Below, piece after piece: positions 9,852-18,733 of a stretch of 64,000 nt of DNA. Both the position numbers and the translations under genes were made by a program. A model generated the notes under the pieces. The model worked only from the letters and a program-made list of their open reading frames with translations, was not told the origin of the DNA and did no database searches. Source of the stretch: Ereboglobus sp. (GTDB lineage Bacteria; Verrucomicrobiota; Verrucomicrobiia; Opitutales; Opitutaceae); the NCBI GenBank assembly GCA_029974595.1, contig JARKRC010000040.1, positions 45,519 to 109,518 of the forward strand. The letters run 5' to 3'. The stretch's first letter is position 1. Every line of letters begins with the position of its first letter.

Positions 9852-11036
9852 ATGAAATTCCATAAGGTTGCGTTATTGTTTATATTTTCCGCCATAAATA
9901 TTATCGGTGTTTTGTCATCGGCGCCCGATCCGAATGATGCATTTTTCGAAAAAGAAAACCTCTTTGAGGTGAACGATGCCTACAAATCGATACGAATTCC
10001 TTGCATACTGGCGCTGCCGGATGATACGGTTCTGGCCATCACGTCAGCGCGCAGTGTCCCTTCGGACTGGGCTGTCATACGGTTGCTGATGCGTCGCAGT
10101 CCGGATGGCGGGAAAACATGGGAGCCGCCTGTGGTGCTCGCCGAGGATGGCAAAAATGTGGTCGATAATCCTGTGGCGATTTGGGATGCGCAAAAGAAAG
10201 TTGTCCATTTTTTGTATCAGACCAATTACGAACGTGTATGGCACATGCAAAGTTCGGACGGGGGAAAGACCTTTGGCAGGCCGGTGGAGATCACCCGCCA
10301 GCTAACTGGATTCCATAAATATTATAAGTGGAATGTGATCGCCCCGGGGCCGGGGCATGGCATCCAGATGAAAAACGGCCGGATTGTGGTACCGGTATGG
10401 TTGTGCATCGGCACGCTGAACAAATCGGGGCATGGCCGTTCTCACCGCCCTTCTGTGACCTCTGTCATTTACAGCGACGACAATGGAAAAACGTGGCAAT
10501 GTGGCGATATCGTGCCCGACACGCTCAAAAACATGAATGAGACCGTTGCCGTTGAAGCCGATGACGGCGGTGTCTGGCTGTATATACGCAACGAGGATCC
10601 CGCCTACAGAAAGGCCATTGCATACAGCAAGGACGGCGCGACAAACTGGACGAAGGCCGAACTGAACGATGCACTTTATACGCCGATCTGTTTTGCAAGC
10701 GTGCTTCGCGTATCGGGAGCGCCGGACAGAAGCCGCATCCTGTTTTGCAACCCCAACAGTCCCACCAAAACGAAGCAGCGCGTCAAATGGGGCGGCCGTA
10801 CCCGTGAAAACCTGACTGTGAGATTGACTTACGATGAGGGCAAGACATGGCCTGTGTCAAAAGTGATAGAACCGGGGCGGAGCGCGTATTCTGACATGAC
10901 CGTGCTTTCAGATGGCACGATCCTGTGCATGTATGAGCATGGCTACAATCCGGATAACGTTTATAATACGCGATACATGACCGTCGCCCGCTTCAATTTG
11001 GAGTGGCTGACGGATGCCAAGGATTCACTAAAATGA
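9852..11036 (+). CDS. Secreted sialidase/BNR-repeat protein (GH33-like), copy 1 of tandem pair
   Basis: 394 residues with an N-terminal signal peptide (core LLFIFSAINIIGVLSSA). Asp-box (BNR) repeats are visible: SPDGGKTW, SSDGGKTF, SDDNGKTW and TYDEGKTW, one per propeller blade. Sialidase active-site landmarks are kept: the RIP arginine (SIRIPCIL), an Asp in PSDW at the acid/base position, an Arg in RENLTVRL, and the Tyr/Glu pair in AYSDM and YEHG. It should hydrolyse terminal sialic acids in the periplasm or on the surface. It lies 36 bp after the TonB receptor and 54 bp before a clear paralogue. The EGR motif following the RIP segment is changed to SAR here, so substrate preference may differ from classical sialidases; a related BNR hydrolase is the main alternative. 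Confidence 0.82.
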   Translation: MKFHKVALLFIFSAINIIGVLSSAPDPNDAFFEKENLFEVNDAYKSIRIPCILALPDDTVLAITSARSVPSDWAVIRLLMRRSPDGGKTWEPPVVLAEDGKNVVDNPVAIWDAQKKVVHFLYQTNYERVWHMQSSDGGKTFGRPVEITRQLTGFHKYYKWNVIAPGPGHGIQMKNGRIVVPVWLCIGTLNKSGHGRSHRPSVTSVIYSDDNGKTWQCGDIVPDTLKNMNETVAVEADDGGVWLYIRNEDPAYRKAIAYSKDGATNWTKAELNDALYTPICFASVLRVSGAPDRSRILFCNPNSPTKTKQRVKWGGRTRENLTVRLTYDEGKTWPVSKVIEPGRSAYSDMTVLSDGTILCMYEHGYNPDNVYNTRYMTVARFNLEWLTDAKDSLK

Positions 11037-11090
11037 AAAATGGGCCCTGCCCTTTGGGGATGGGCGCAAGCAGATAGTCTATTTTATAAA

Positions 11091-12263
11091 ATGAAACATA
11101 TAATTAAAATCATAATTGCCCTGTGCGTTTCGACCTCGTTTTTGAACGCTTCGGAGCCCGGCTGGTCGTTCATGGAGAAGATTCCGCTGTTTGAGGCGGT
11201 CAAGGGAGGCAAATACCAGTCGATCCGCATCCCGTGCATCCTTGCATTGCCCGATAACACGGTGCTCGCGGTCGTTGCGGGGCGCAGCCGGGTGTCGGAT
11301 TGGGCGGATATCGACATGATCATGCGGCGGAGCACGGACGGCGGAAAAACATGGGAGCCGACGAAGGTGCTTGTCGATGCGGGAACCGATGTTGCCGACA
11401 ATCCCGTCCTGATATGGGATCGCGATGCGAAAGTGGTGCACTTCCTTCATCAGGTGGATTATGCGCGCATTTATCATATGCAGAGCACCGATGGCGGGAA
11501 GACGTTCAGCAAGGGTGTCGATATTACGCCGCAGCTGGGCGCGTTCATGGAAAAATTCAAATGGGGCGTGATTGCTCCCGGACCGGGGCATGGCATTCAA
11601 TTAAAAAATGGACGCTTGATCGTGCCTGTGTGGCTTGCCGGAGGAAAGCCGATCACGACGGGCCGCGAAGCCGGGCGCGCAAGGTCGCACGGACCATCCG
11701 TGGCGACGGTCATCTACAGCGACGACCACGGCAAAACATGGCACTGCGGGGACATATTGCCCAAAACATTGCAAAACATGAATGAGACCGTGGCCGTTGA
11801 GGCGGACGACGGGGGCGTGATGTTCATAATACGCAATGGCGAGCCCGGAGCCTACGCCAAGGCGATCGCGCGCAGCCCGAATGGCGCGACGGACTGGACG
11901 AAGGCTGAATTGAACAAGGATCTTTATTCGCCGATCTGTTTCGGCAGCGCATTGCGCATTTCGGGCGCGCCGGGGAAGAGCCGCATTCTGTTTTGCAATC
12001 CCGACAGCCGCCTGAATCCGAAGCCGAACAGGGCGGGGCAGGGTCGCGCCCGCGAAAACCTGAGCGTCAGGCTCAGCTATGACGATGGGCGCACGTGGCC
12101 TGTTTCGAGGGTGATTGAGCCCGGATACAGCTCCTATTCCGATCTGGCCATGCTGCCTGATGGCACGATTTTATGCCTCTATGAGCATGGCAACAAATAC
12201 GTTTCCGTCGCCCGTTTCAATTTGGAGTGGGTCAGCTCCCGGCAGGACACCTTGTCCAGATAA
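11091..12263 (+). CDS. Secreted sialidase/BNR-repeat protein (GH33-like), copy 2 of tandem pair
   Basis: 390 residues. The ATG at 11091 is chosen over an in-frame start at 11040 because it begins a signal peptide (MKHIIKIIIALCVSTSFLNA). The protein is a close paralogue of the preceding gene along its whole length, with the same blocks (QSIRIPCIL, SDWADIDM, IAPGPGHGIQ, NMNETVAVEADDGGV). Asp boxes: STDGGKTW, STDGGKTF, SDDHGKTW, SYDDGRTW. The RIP arginine, the Asp of VSDW, the Arg of RENLSVRL and the Tyr/Glu of SSYSDL and YEHG are present. It most likely acts with copy 1 on differently linked or modified sialosides. The 123-bp gap that follows holds only T-rich sequence and no convincing terminator, so transcription may continue into the kelch gene. 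Confidence 0.83.
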   Translation: MKHIIKIIIALCVSTSFLNASEPGWSFMEKIPLFEAVKGGKYQSIRIPCILALPDNTVLAVVAGRSRVSDWADIDMIMRRSTDGGKTWEPTKVLVDAGTDVADNPVLIWDRDAKVVHFLHQVDYARIYHMQSTDGGKTFSKGVDITPQLGAFMEKFKWGVIAPGPGHGIQLKNGRLIVPVWLAGGKPITTGREAGRARSHGPSVATVIYSDDHGKTWHCGDILPKTLQNMNETVAVEADDGGVMFIIRNGEPGAYAKAIARSPNGATDWTKAELNKDLYSPICFGSALRISGAPGKSRILFCNPDSRLNPKPNRAGQGRARENLSVRLSYDDGRTWPVSRVIEPGYSSYSDLAMLPDGTILCLYEHGNKYVSVARFNLEWVSSRQDTLSR

Positions 12264-12386
12264 GTGGACGAAGCATGGCCCGCGGACGGAAGTGGTTCAT
12301 CTTTTAGACCATGCCGTTGCTGTTGAGGCAAAACGTCATTTGCGACTTTCTGTCAGCCGGCAGTTTTTTCCGTTTTTTTTTGAAAC

Positions 12387-13493
12387 ATGACATCCCCTGA
12401 TATTTTGATCTTCACCGCTTGCGGTCTTCTGTGCGCGGTTGTGGTGGGCGGCTCTTCCTGGGCGGCCTCGGCTTCCGAGCGCGAAGACCCGGTTTTGAGT
12501 TGGACGCAGATCTCGTCGATTCCCGACAAGGAGGGATTCGCGGGCAGCTATGGCGGCGTTGCCGGCGGCGCGCTGGTTGTTGCCGGCGGGGCAAATTTTC
12601 CGGATGCCCGTCCGTGGGAAGGAGGCACGAAGACGTGGTATGACAAGGTGTTCGTGCTTGAGCCCGGCGCGAAGCAATGGCGGCAGGAGGGGCGTTTGCC
12701 GAAGGCGTCGGGCTACGGCCTGTCGCTGCCGTGGAAGGATGGTTTTCTCATCATCGGCGGCGGCGATGCCAGGGAAAATTTCAAGGCCGTTTGGCATGTG
12801 ACGCGGGCGGGCGGAACAGGCGTCAGGTTTTCCGCGCTTCCGGATTTGCCGCGTCCGCTGGCGATGCAGGCGGGCGCTGTCGTGAAGCATTACGTGTATG
12901 TGGCGGGCGGACTGGAAACGCCGGCGAGCAACGAGGCGGCGAATGTCCTGTATCGGCTTAACTTGGAAAACATGGCGTCAGGATGGGAAACGCTGGAGCC
13001 GTGTCCGGGCGGCGGGCGTTTTCTTGCGACTGCGGGAGCTGTCGGCGATACGCTTTATATATTTGGCGGGGCGCGTCCCGATGGTTCTCAGGCGAAGCGC
13101 GTGTGGCTGACGGATGCGTGGTCGTATCATCCCGGGTCTGGCTGGAAACAACTCGCCTCGCTGCCGCATCCCGTCGTGGCTCCGCCTTCGCCGGCGATGC
13201 CGGCGGGGCAGGCGCATTTGCTCCTCGTGGGCGGCGACGATGGCGCGCAGGTCGGGCTTTCCGATCCGACGAAGCACAAGGGTTTCCCGCGCGGTGTGCT
13301 CGCTTATCACGCCACGAAAAACACATGGTCAAACGCGGGCGAGGCGCCGTTTTCGCTTGTGACGACGACGCTGGTTCCGTGGGACGGCGGTTTTGTCGTG
13401 ACAGGCGGCGAACGTATGCCGGGTGTGCGCTCCACGGAGGTGTGGAAGGCGTCCTGTTCCGTGCGTTGCAAAAAGAGCAATTCCAAAGATTAA
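12387..13493 (+). CDS. nanM: Kelch-type N-acetylneuraminate epimerase (NanM-like mutarotase)
   Basis: 368 residues with a signal peptide (hydrophobic core LIFTACGLLCAVVVGG, cleavage near ASA). Kelch-propeller blades are visible as repeated GG-x-N/A-F/R and hydrophobic-GG motifs: VVAGGANFPDARPW, IIGGGDARENF, YVAGGLETP, YIFGGARPDGS, LVGGDDG, VVTGGERMPG. The opening motif GSYGGVAGGALVVAGGANFP is that of the cyclically permuted NanM mutarotases, which convert alpha-Neu5Ac released by sialidases to the beta anomer in the periplasm. Sialidases on both sides fit this role. Length matches the family. It is 8 bp from the next sialidase start, indicating one transcript. The long in-frame upstream extension of the following ORF overlaps this gene and is a shadow. 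Confidence 0.88.
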   Translation: MTSPDILIFTACGLLCAVVVGGSSWAASASEREDPVLSWTQISSIPDKEGFAGSYGGVAGGALVVAGGANFPDARPWEGGTKTWYDKVFVLEPGAKQWRQEGRLPKASGYGLSLPWKDGFLIIGGGDARENFKAVWHVTRAGGTGVRFSALPDLPRPLAMQAGAVVKHYVYVAGGLETPASNEAANVLYRLNLENMASGWETLEPCPGGGRFLATAGAVGDTLYIFGGARPDGSQAKRVWLTDAWSYHPGSGWKQLASLPHPVVAPPSPAMPAGQAHLLLVGGDDGAQVGLSDPTKHKGFPRGVLAYHATKNTWSNAGEAPFSLVTTTLVPWDGGFVVTGGERMPGVRSTEVWKASCSVRCKKSNSKD

Positions 13494-13501
13494 ACAATAT
13501 C

Positions 13502-14650
13502 ATGAGAATTTTCTTCGCGGCATTGTTCACCTTTGCATTCGGCTTCGTGCAAACCGACGCGTTTGCGCTGAAAACAAACGTTTTTGTGAGCGGCAGGGAC
13601 GGCTATGCCTACTACCGAATACCCGCCATAATAAAATCCGCGGATGGCACCTTGCTCGCTTTTTGCGAAGGGCGGAAAAACAGCAGGTCTGATCGCGGGG
13701 ACATTGATTTGCTCGTAAAGCGTTCCAGTGATGGCGGCAAAACGTGGGGCAAATCAATCGTGGTCTGGGACGACCGTGACAACACCTGCGGGAACCCCTG
13801 TCCGGTGCTCGATGAAACCACGGGAATCGTCTGGTTGTTGGCTTCGCATAATATCGGGACCGACACGCAGCAGGCCATATCGGAAGGGCGGGGGATTGGC
13901 ACGCGCACAGTGTGGGCGACTTTTTCGAGAGACAACGGGGCCACGTGGGCGCCCATGCGGCAGATTACCGCGAGCGTGAAGAAGCCCGAATGGCGCTGGT
14001 ATGCGACCGGCCCCGGCATTGCCATCCAGATCAAGCACGGCCCTCATGCGGGCCGGCTGGCGGTGCCGATCTGCCACGGCAACCCGCGCGCGGCGGGCAT
14101 CTTTTATTCCGACGATCACGGGCGCACATGGGCGGCGGGGGAGGATTTGCGCGGGTTGGTCGGCGAGGCCCAGGTTGTGGAAGGCTTCGGCGCGCCCGGC
14201 GAATTGATATTAAACATGCGCAGCGCCTATAAACATGGCTGCCGGACGCAGGCGCGCAGCCGCGATGGCGGAATATCATGGAGCAAGCCGCCCCGGCAGG
14301 CGACGGAGCAAACCGATCCCCCGTGCCAGGGGAGCATATTGCGCTGGGAGGATGCCTCGATGCCCGGCGGCGGGCTTCTGCTCTTTTCGAACCCGGCTGG
14401 CGAAAAAAAGCGCGTCAAAATGACCGTTCGCGCAAGCGCAGACAACGGCGAGACATGGCCGCATGCGCTCGTGCTCCATGAAAATGCCTCCGCTTATTCC
14501 TGCCTTGTGCGCGTGGATGCAAACACGGCGGCATGCCTCTATGAAAACGGTCCCAAGGGCGAGCCGTATGCGCGAATCTCATTCGAGACTTTTTCGCCCG
14601 GCGATTTCTTGAAAAACAATAAAAAACCAGCCGGGCAGCCGGCTCCTTGA
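13502..14650 (+). CDS. Exo-alpha-sialidase (GH33), canonical
   Basis: 382 residues. The ATG at 13502 opens a signal peptide (MRIFFAALFTFAFGFVQTDAFA); the open frame reaching back to 12983 is non-coding overlap with the epimerase gene. It has the full sialidase pattern: YYRIPAI (first triad arginine), the CEGR motif, the acid/base Asp in SDRGDIDL, Asp boxes SSDGGKTW, SRDNGATW, SDDHGRTW, SRDGGISW and SADNGETW, and a Glu in GEAQVVE at the usual position before the second Arg (NMRSAY). The last Tyr/Glu pair is SAYSCL/YENG. It cleaves terminal alpha-sialic acids in the periplasm or at the cell surface. Of the four sialidases in the cluster this one is closest to the textbook enzyme. Confidence 0.9.
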   Translation: MRIFFAALFTFAFGFVQTDAFALKTNVFVSGRDGYAYYRIPAIIKSADGTLLAFCEGRKNSRSDRGDIDLLVKRSSDGGKTWGKSIVVWDDRDNTCGNPCPVLDETTGIVWLLASHNIGTDTQQAISEGRGIGTRTVWATFSRDNGATWAPMRQITASVKKPEWRWYATGPGIAIQIKHGPHAGRLAVPICHGNPRAAGIFYSDDHGRTWAAGEDLRGLVGEAQVVEGFGAPGELILNMRSAYKHGCRTQARSRDGGISWSKPPRQATEQTDPPCQGSILRWEDASMPGGGLLLFSNPAGEKKRVKMTVRASADNGETWPHALVLHENASAYSCLVRVDANTAACLYENGPKGEPYARISFETFSPGDFLKNNKKPAGQPAP

Positions 14651-14655
14651 ATATT

Positions 14656-15846
14656 ATGAAAATCACCGCAGTAAAATGCCTGCTTCTCTCGGCCCCGTAC
14701 GCGGCGCCGGGCGACCTCGAGCGCGAATTTTGCTTTGCCGACGGATACCGCACGATTTCCGTAATAAAAATCGAAACGGACGAAGGGATCCACGGCCTGG
14801 GCGAAACGTATATTGGCGTTTTTGCGCCCGAGGCCACGCAGGCCCTCGTCCGGCAGCTTGAGGCCGATCTGCTCGGGCGCGACCCGATGGATACGGCTGG
14901 CATCGCGAATATATTAAAACTGGCGATTTATTATTGGGGGCGCTTCGGCATGTCGGCCAGCATTGCAGGCGGCATCGAAATGGCCCTGTGGGACATCAAG
15001 GGGAAGGCGCTCGGCGTTCCAGTATACCAATTGCTCGGCGGCAAGGCGCGCGACCACATCCCCGCCTATGCGAGCGGCGGCAACAACAAGCCGTTCCCGG
15101 AGTTGAAAGCCGAGATGCAGGAATATCAACGGCTCGGTTTCGGAGCGGTGAAGATTCGCATCAATTATCTGGAGCCGCACGAGATCGTCGAGAAAGTCGC
15201 ATTCTGCCGCGACGTGCTCGGCCGCGAAACCGGCCTTGGCGTCGATGCCTGTCAGGGCGTGAATCCACGCGCGTGGAATCACAAGGAGGCCGTCCGCATC
15301 GTTCGCTCGCTCGAACCGTATGATCTTCTTTTCGTCGAGGAGCCGTGCGAGGTGACCGACTACAAGGGCTTCGCAAAAATCCGCGCCGAGACCGGCTGCG
15401 TGATCGCGGGAGGCGAAACGGTTTCGAGTCTGGTCGAGGCGGAGAATTATCTCGAAGCCGGCGCGCTCGATCTGTTCCAGCCGGATGCGGCGCTGATTGG
15501 CGGCATAGGCGCCTTCCGCCGCGTCGCTCAAATGTGCGAGCGCAAGTTTGTCAAAATCGCCGTGCACACGTGGGCGGGCGGCGTCGGGATCATGGGCAAT
15601 TATCATGCGGCCTTTGCCTCGCCCAACTGCACGATTCTCGAACTGCCCAACAATCCGTATCCGCTTCGCGAGGAGTTTCTCGTCAAACCGCTCAGGCTCG
15701 TCAACGGCGGCATCGACGCGCCCACGGAACCGGGCCTCGGCGTGAAATTGCCGGAGGATGTCGAGAAGCGCTATCCCTACCGTCCGGGATCATTCTACAG
15801 CACGGTCGGTTATCCAAAGAAAAATCTTGCGTCGTTGAAAAAATAA
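14656..15846 (+). CDS. Enolase-superfamily (mandelate racemase/muconate lactonising) sugar-acid dehydratase
   Basis: 396 residues, cytoplasmic (no signal peptide). The ATG at 14656 fits the MKITAVK family start better than the TTG at 14647 that overlaps the previous stop. The catalytic layout of the mandelate-racemase branch is readable: KIRI in the K-x-K/R position, metal ligands in VDACQG (Asp), FVEEPC (Glu) and AGGETVS (Glu), and the Asp-His dyad in FQPDA and VHTWAGG. These enzymes dehydrate acid sugars to 2-keto-3-deoxy acids, or epimerise them. The exact substrate cannot be read. With the adjoining dehydrogenase and DHDPS-family aldolase it would form a short non-phosphorylative sugar-acid route, which is unusual inside a sialidase cluster. 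Confidence 0.85.
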   Translation: MKITAVKCLLLSAPYAAPGDLEREFCFADGYRTISVIKIETDEGIHGLGETYIGVFAPEATQALVRQLEADLLGRDPMDTAGIANILKLAIYYWGRFGMSASIAGGIEMALWDIKGKALGVPVYQLLGGKARDHIPAYASGGNNKPFPELKAEMQEYQRLGFGAVKIRINYLEPHEIVEKVAFCRDVLGRETGLGVDACQGVNPRAWNHKEAVRIVRSLEPYDLLFVEEPCEVTDYKGFAKIRAETGCVIAGGETVSSLVEAENYLEAGALDLFQPDAALIGGIGAFRRVAQMCERKFVKIAVHTWAGGVGIMGNYHAAFASPNCTILELPNNPYPLREEFLVKPLRLVNGGIDAPTEPGLGVKLPEDVEKRYPYRPGSFYSTVGYPKKNLASLKK

Positions 15847-15847
15847 C

Positions 15848-16813
15848 ATGTCCGCAAAACTCACATTTTATTGCAGCCACGATGCTTTTTTTGACGATGC
15901 CGTTCCGCGCGCCCGTTTTGAGAAGGCCTGCGCCGGCCTTGATGTCGATTTGAGGTGGCTTCCGCAAAACACGCCGGAGCCCGAGGCGCGCGCCGCTCTC
16001 AACCGGAGCGATATCGCCCTTGGCTGGCCGGAGCCAAAGTGGGTGCTGGAAAGCAACCTCGCTTATTTTCAATGCGGCAGCACCGGCTATGAGAAATACG
16101 CGGGCAAGGGGCTCGAAACCAAGCCGCGTTTCGTGATGTGCAATGCCGCCGGCACGATGTCGATTCCCGTCGCCGAGCACGGCATCGCCATGATGCTCGC
16201 CGGCACACGCAACCTGCACCTGCACGCCGTCGATGCCGCCGGCAGACGTTTCGTGCGTCGGCCGCCTTATCGCGAAGTGTTTGGCGCGACGGCGTGTGTT
16301 TGCGGCCTCGGGCACATCGGCACCGAAATTGCGCGCATGTGCAAGGGCCTCGGCATGGAAGTCATCGGTGTCGCGAGATCGAAGACGCATACAATCGCCA
16401 GCGAGGTTTATCCGCTGGATCGGATCAGGGAGGCCGTCACCAGGGCCGATCACGTTTTTATAGTGCTACCGCTTAACGCGCAAACGGCCGGGATCTTTGA
16501 TAAAACACTGTTCGACGCCATGCGTCCCGGAACCTGCCTTTACGCGCTTGCGAGGGGCGCGCATTATGTGGCCGGTGATCTTGTCGACGCACTCAAAAAC
16601 GGGCGGCTCGGCTTTGCCGGGATCGACGTTTTCACCGAGGAGCCGCTCAATCCCGGCAGTCCGCTCTGGACGGCGCCGAATTGCCTCATCACGCCGCATT
16701 GCAGCGGACGCTCGGTGCGCGAACACGAACGCCTTGCAGACCTCGTCATTGAAAATATAAAACGCTTCAAGGCCGGCGAACCGCTCCTCAACACAGTGAT
16801 GAAAACCGACTGA
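15848..16813 (+). CDS. D-isomer-specific 2-hydroxyacid dehydrogenase
   Basis: 321 residues, starting 1 bp after the previous stop and so translationally linked. The Rossmann fingerprint GLGHIG is at about residue 155. The catalytic Arg is in ALARGAHYV, the Glu in FTEEPLNPGSPLW and the His in TPHCSG, giving the Arg-Glu-His triad of the family. It reduces 2-keto acids, or oxidises D-2-hydroxyacids, with NAD(P)H. The substrate is not deducible: hydroxypyruvate/glyoxylate reductase-like activity or reduction of an aldolase product are both compatible with a position between a sugar-acid dehydratase and a pyruvate-type aldolase. Confidence 0.88.
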   Translation: MSAKLTFYCSHDAFFDDAVPRARFEKACAGLDVDLRWLPQNTPEPEARAALNRSDIALGWPEPKWVLESNLAYFQCGSTGYEKYAGKGLETKPRFVMCNAAGTMSIPVAEHGIAMMLAGTRNLHLHAVDAAGRRFVRRPPYREVFGATACVCGLGHIGTEIARMCKGLGMEVIGVARSKTHTIASEVYPLDRIREAVTRADHVFIVLPLNAQTAGIFDKTLFDAMRPGTCLYALARGAHYVAGDLVDALKNGRLGFAGIDVFTEEPLNPGSPLWTAPNCLITPHCSGRSVREHERLADLVIENIKRFKAGEPLLNTVMKTD

Positions 16814-16826
16814 AAACCATACTACG

Positions 16827-17759
16827 ATGAAACCGCTTTCTCCACAGGAAATCCGGGGCAACTGGGCGACGCTGCTGCTCCCGATTCTGCCCGATGACTC
16901 GATTGATTACAATCTGCTCGGCGCGGAGCTCGACCATTTTATAAAAGTCCGCGTCAACGGCGTGTATTCCAACGGCAGCGCGGGCGAATTTTATACGCAA
17001 ACCGAGGCTGAATTCGACCGCATCAACACCCTGCTTGCCGAAAAATGCAACGCAGCCGGAATGCCGTTCCAGATAGGGGCTTCGCATCCGTGCGCGCAAA
17101 TTGCGCGGGAACGAATCCGCCGCGCAAAGGCGCTCGCGCCCTCCGCTTTTCAGGTGACGCTTCCGGACTGGTTTCCGCCGGCGCTTCCCGAGATTATCGA
17201 CTTCCTGCAAGTCATCTCGGCGGAGGCCGCGCCGATTCCGCTGATTGTATATAATCCGCCGCACGCGAAGCGCAAACTCACGCCGGTGGAGTGGGCCGTC
17301 ATCGCGGAGCGAGTTCCCGGGGTCGCCGGGATGAAAGTGCCCGGCGGCGATGATGCCTGGTATGAGGCGATGCGCCCGCTCATGAAACGCTTTTCCATAT
17401 TCATTCCGGGGCATCATTTGCACAAGGGGCTCGCGCGCGGGGCGCATGGCGCCTACTCGAATGTCGCCTGCCTCAGCCCGCGATTTGCGCAAAATTGGTA
17501 TGAGCTGTGCTTTCGCGATCCCGCCGCGGGCGGCGCGATCGGCGAACGCGTGATCGCGTTTTGGGAAAGCAACATCGCGCCCGTCATCACGAAGCACGGG
17601 CACAGCAACATGGCAGCGGACAAGACGGCTGCGGTTGCCGGCAACTGGCTCCCTGCGATGACCACCCGTTTGCGCTGGCCTTATGCGAGCGTATCCAATG
17701 CAACGGCCAGGCAGATCGGCGAGGCAGCCCGCGCCGCCCTCCCCGAGGCTTTCGCGTAA
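16827..17759 (+). CDS. Dihydrodipicolinate-synthase/N-acetylneuraminate-lyase family aldolase
   Basis: 310 residues. It carries the class I aldolase core of the DapA/NanA family: NGSAGEF in place of GTTGE (substrate carboxylate binding), YNPP with the catalytic Tyr, and GMKVPGGDD carrying the Schiff-base Lys. It lacks a signal peptide. It differs clearly from the NanA-like gene next door: it has the YNPP form, while NanA has YYYHMP. A 2-keto-3-deoxy-sugar-acid aldolase or dehydratase working with the upstream enolase-superfamily enzyme is therefore more likely than a second sialate lyase. Lysine-pathway DapA is less likely here given the operon context. Confidence 0.83.
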   Translation: MKPLSPQEIRGNWATLLLPILPDDSIDYNLLGAELDHFIKVRVNGVYSNGSAGEFYTQTEAEFDRINTLLAEKCNAAGMPFQIGASHPCAQIARERIRRAKALAPSAFQVTLPDWFPPALPEIIDFLQVISAEAAPIPLIVYNPPHAKRKLTPVEWAVIAERVPGVAGMKVPGGDDAWYEAMRPLMKRFSIFIPGHHLHKGLARGAHGAYSNVACLSPRFAQNWYELCFRDPAAGGAIGERVIAFWESNIAPVITKHGHSNMAADKTAAVAGNWLPAMTTRLRWPYASVSNATARQIGEAARAALPEAFA

Positions 17760-17803
17760 AGATACAAAATGTAATTCTTCCGATTCAAAAATCAAAATCT
17801 ACC

Positions 17804-18733
17804 ATGAGTAATAATAATCCATCGTTTCATTTAACAGGCCTGATCGCCGCGCCCTTCACGCCTTTCGACGCCAAGGGGAGGCTCAAGCTCGGCGTGATTC
17901 CGAAAATCGTCAAATACTACAAGGCGACCGGCGTGAGCGGCGCGTTCATTTGCGGCACGACAGGCGAAGGCGCGTCCATGAGCAACGAGGAGCGCTGCAT
18001 CGTTGCCGAGGCGTGGGCATCCGCGCTCAAGGGCACGGGCGTGAAGCTGATCGTGCATGTCGGGCACAACAGCCAGGCCGACGCCTGCTCGCTCGCCGCG
18101 CATGCCGAGAAAATCGGAGCCGACGCCATCGCCGCGATTGCGCCGTCGTTTTTCAAGCCGGAAGGCGTTGAGGGCATTGTGACGTGGTGCGTGCCGGTTG
18201 CCGCCGCCGCGCCGAAAACGCCTTTCTACTATTACCACATGCCGGCCATGACTGGCGTGAACGTGCCCATGGCCGACTTTCTGCCTGCCGCCGCGAAACG
18301 TATTCCCAGCTTTGGCGGCATCAAGTTCACCCACGAAAACATCATGGACTACGCGCTCGCGCTCAAGGCGGCGGGCGACAAATACGACGTGCTGTTCGGC
18401 CGCGACGAGATTCTCCTTTCCGCCCTGGCGCTCGGCGCGAAAGGCGCCGTGGGCAGCACTTACAACTACGCTTCGGCGCTCTATAATCGTATCATCGCAG
18501 CCTTCAGCGCGGGCGACATGGAGACGGCTGCCGCCCTGCAACTTGATTCCATGCAATTCATCGCCGCGTTCTGCAAATATGGCGGCATGAATGCGAACAA
18601 GGCCATCCCCGGCTTGCTCGGCATGGAGTTCGGCCCCGTGCGCCCGCCCATGACGCCTGTGAGCAAGGACAAGGTCGCGGCCATGAAGGCGGATTTGGAA
18701 AAACTCGGCTTCTTCAAATACGTGCGCCCATGA
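17804..18733 (+). CDS. nanA: N-acetylneuraminate lyase
   Basis: 309 residues. The ATG at 17804 (MSNNNPSFHLTGLIAAPFTPF) is the family-consistent start; the frame is open further back to 17507 only by chance overlap with the preceding aldolase. Motifs: CGTTGEGASM (carboxylate-binding GTTGE), YYYHMPAMTGV with the catalytic Tyr, and GGIKFTHENIMDY with the Schiff-base Lys. The YYYH-(I/M)P-TGV block is the form found in animal-type sialate lyases rather than the E. coli form. The reaction cleaves Neu5Ac to N-acetylmannosamine and pyruvate in the cytoplasm. The gene overlaps the next sialidase start by 4 bases (ATGA), so the two are co-translated. Confidence 0.93.
   Translation: MSNNNPSFHLTGLIAAPFTPFDAKGRLKLGVIPKIVKYYKATGVSGAFICGTTGEGASMSNEERCIVAEAWASALKGTGVKLIVHVGHNSQADACSLAAHAEKIGADAIAAIAPSFFKPEGVEGIVTWCVPVAAAAPKTPFYYYHMPAMTGVNVPMADFLPAAAKRIPSFGGIKFTHENIMDYALALKAAGDKYDVLFGRDEILLSALALGAKGAVGSTYNYASALYNRIIAAFSAGDMETAAALQLDSMQFIAAFCKYGGMNANKAIPGLLGMEFGPVRPPMTPVSKDKVAAMKADLEKLGFFKYVRP

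Noticed and set aside
12264..12386. Terminator after the second tandem sialidase
   Set aside because: T-runs are present near 12361-12381, but the preceding CTGTCAGCCGGCAG does not form a stable symmetric stem.
12983..13501. In-frame upstream extension of the sialidase gene at 13502
   Set aside because: It lies wholly over the NanM-like gene in another frame, has Arg/Ala-rich shadow composition, and the ATG at 13502 opens a signal peptide.
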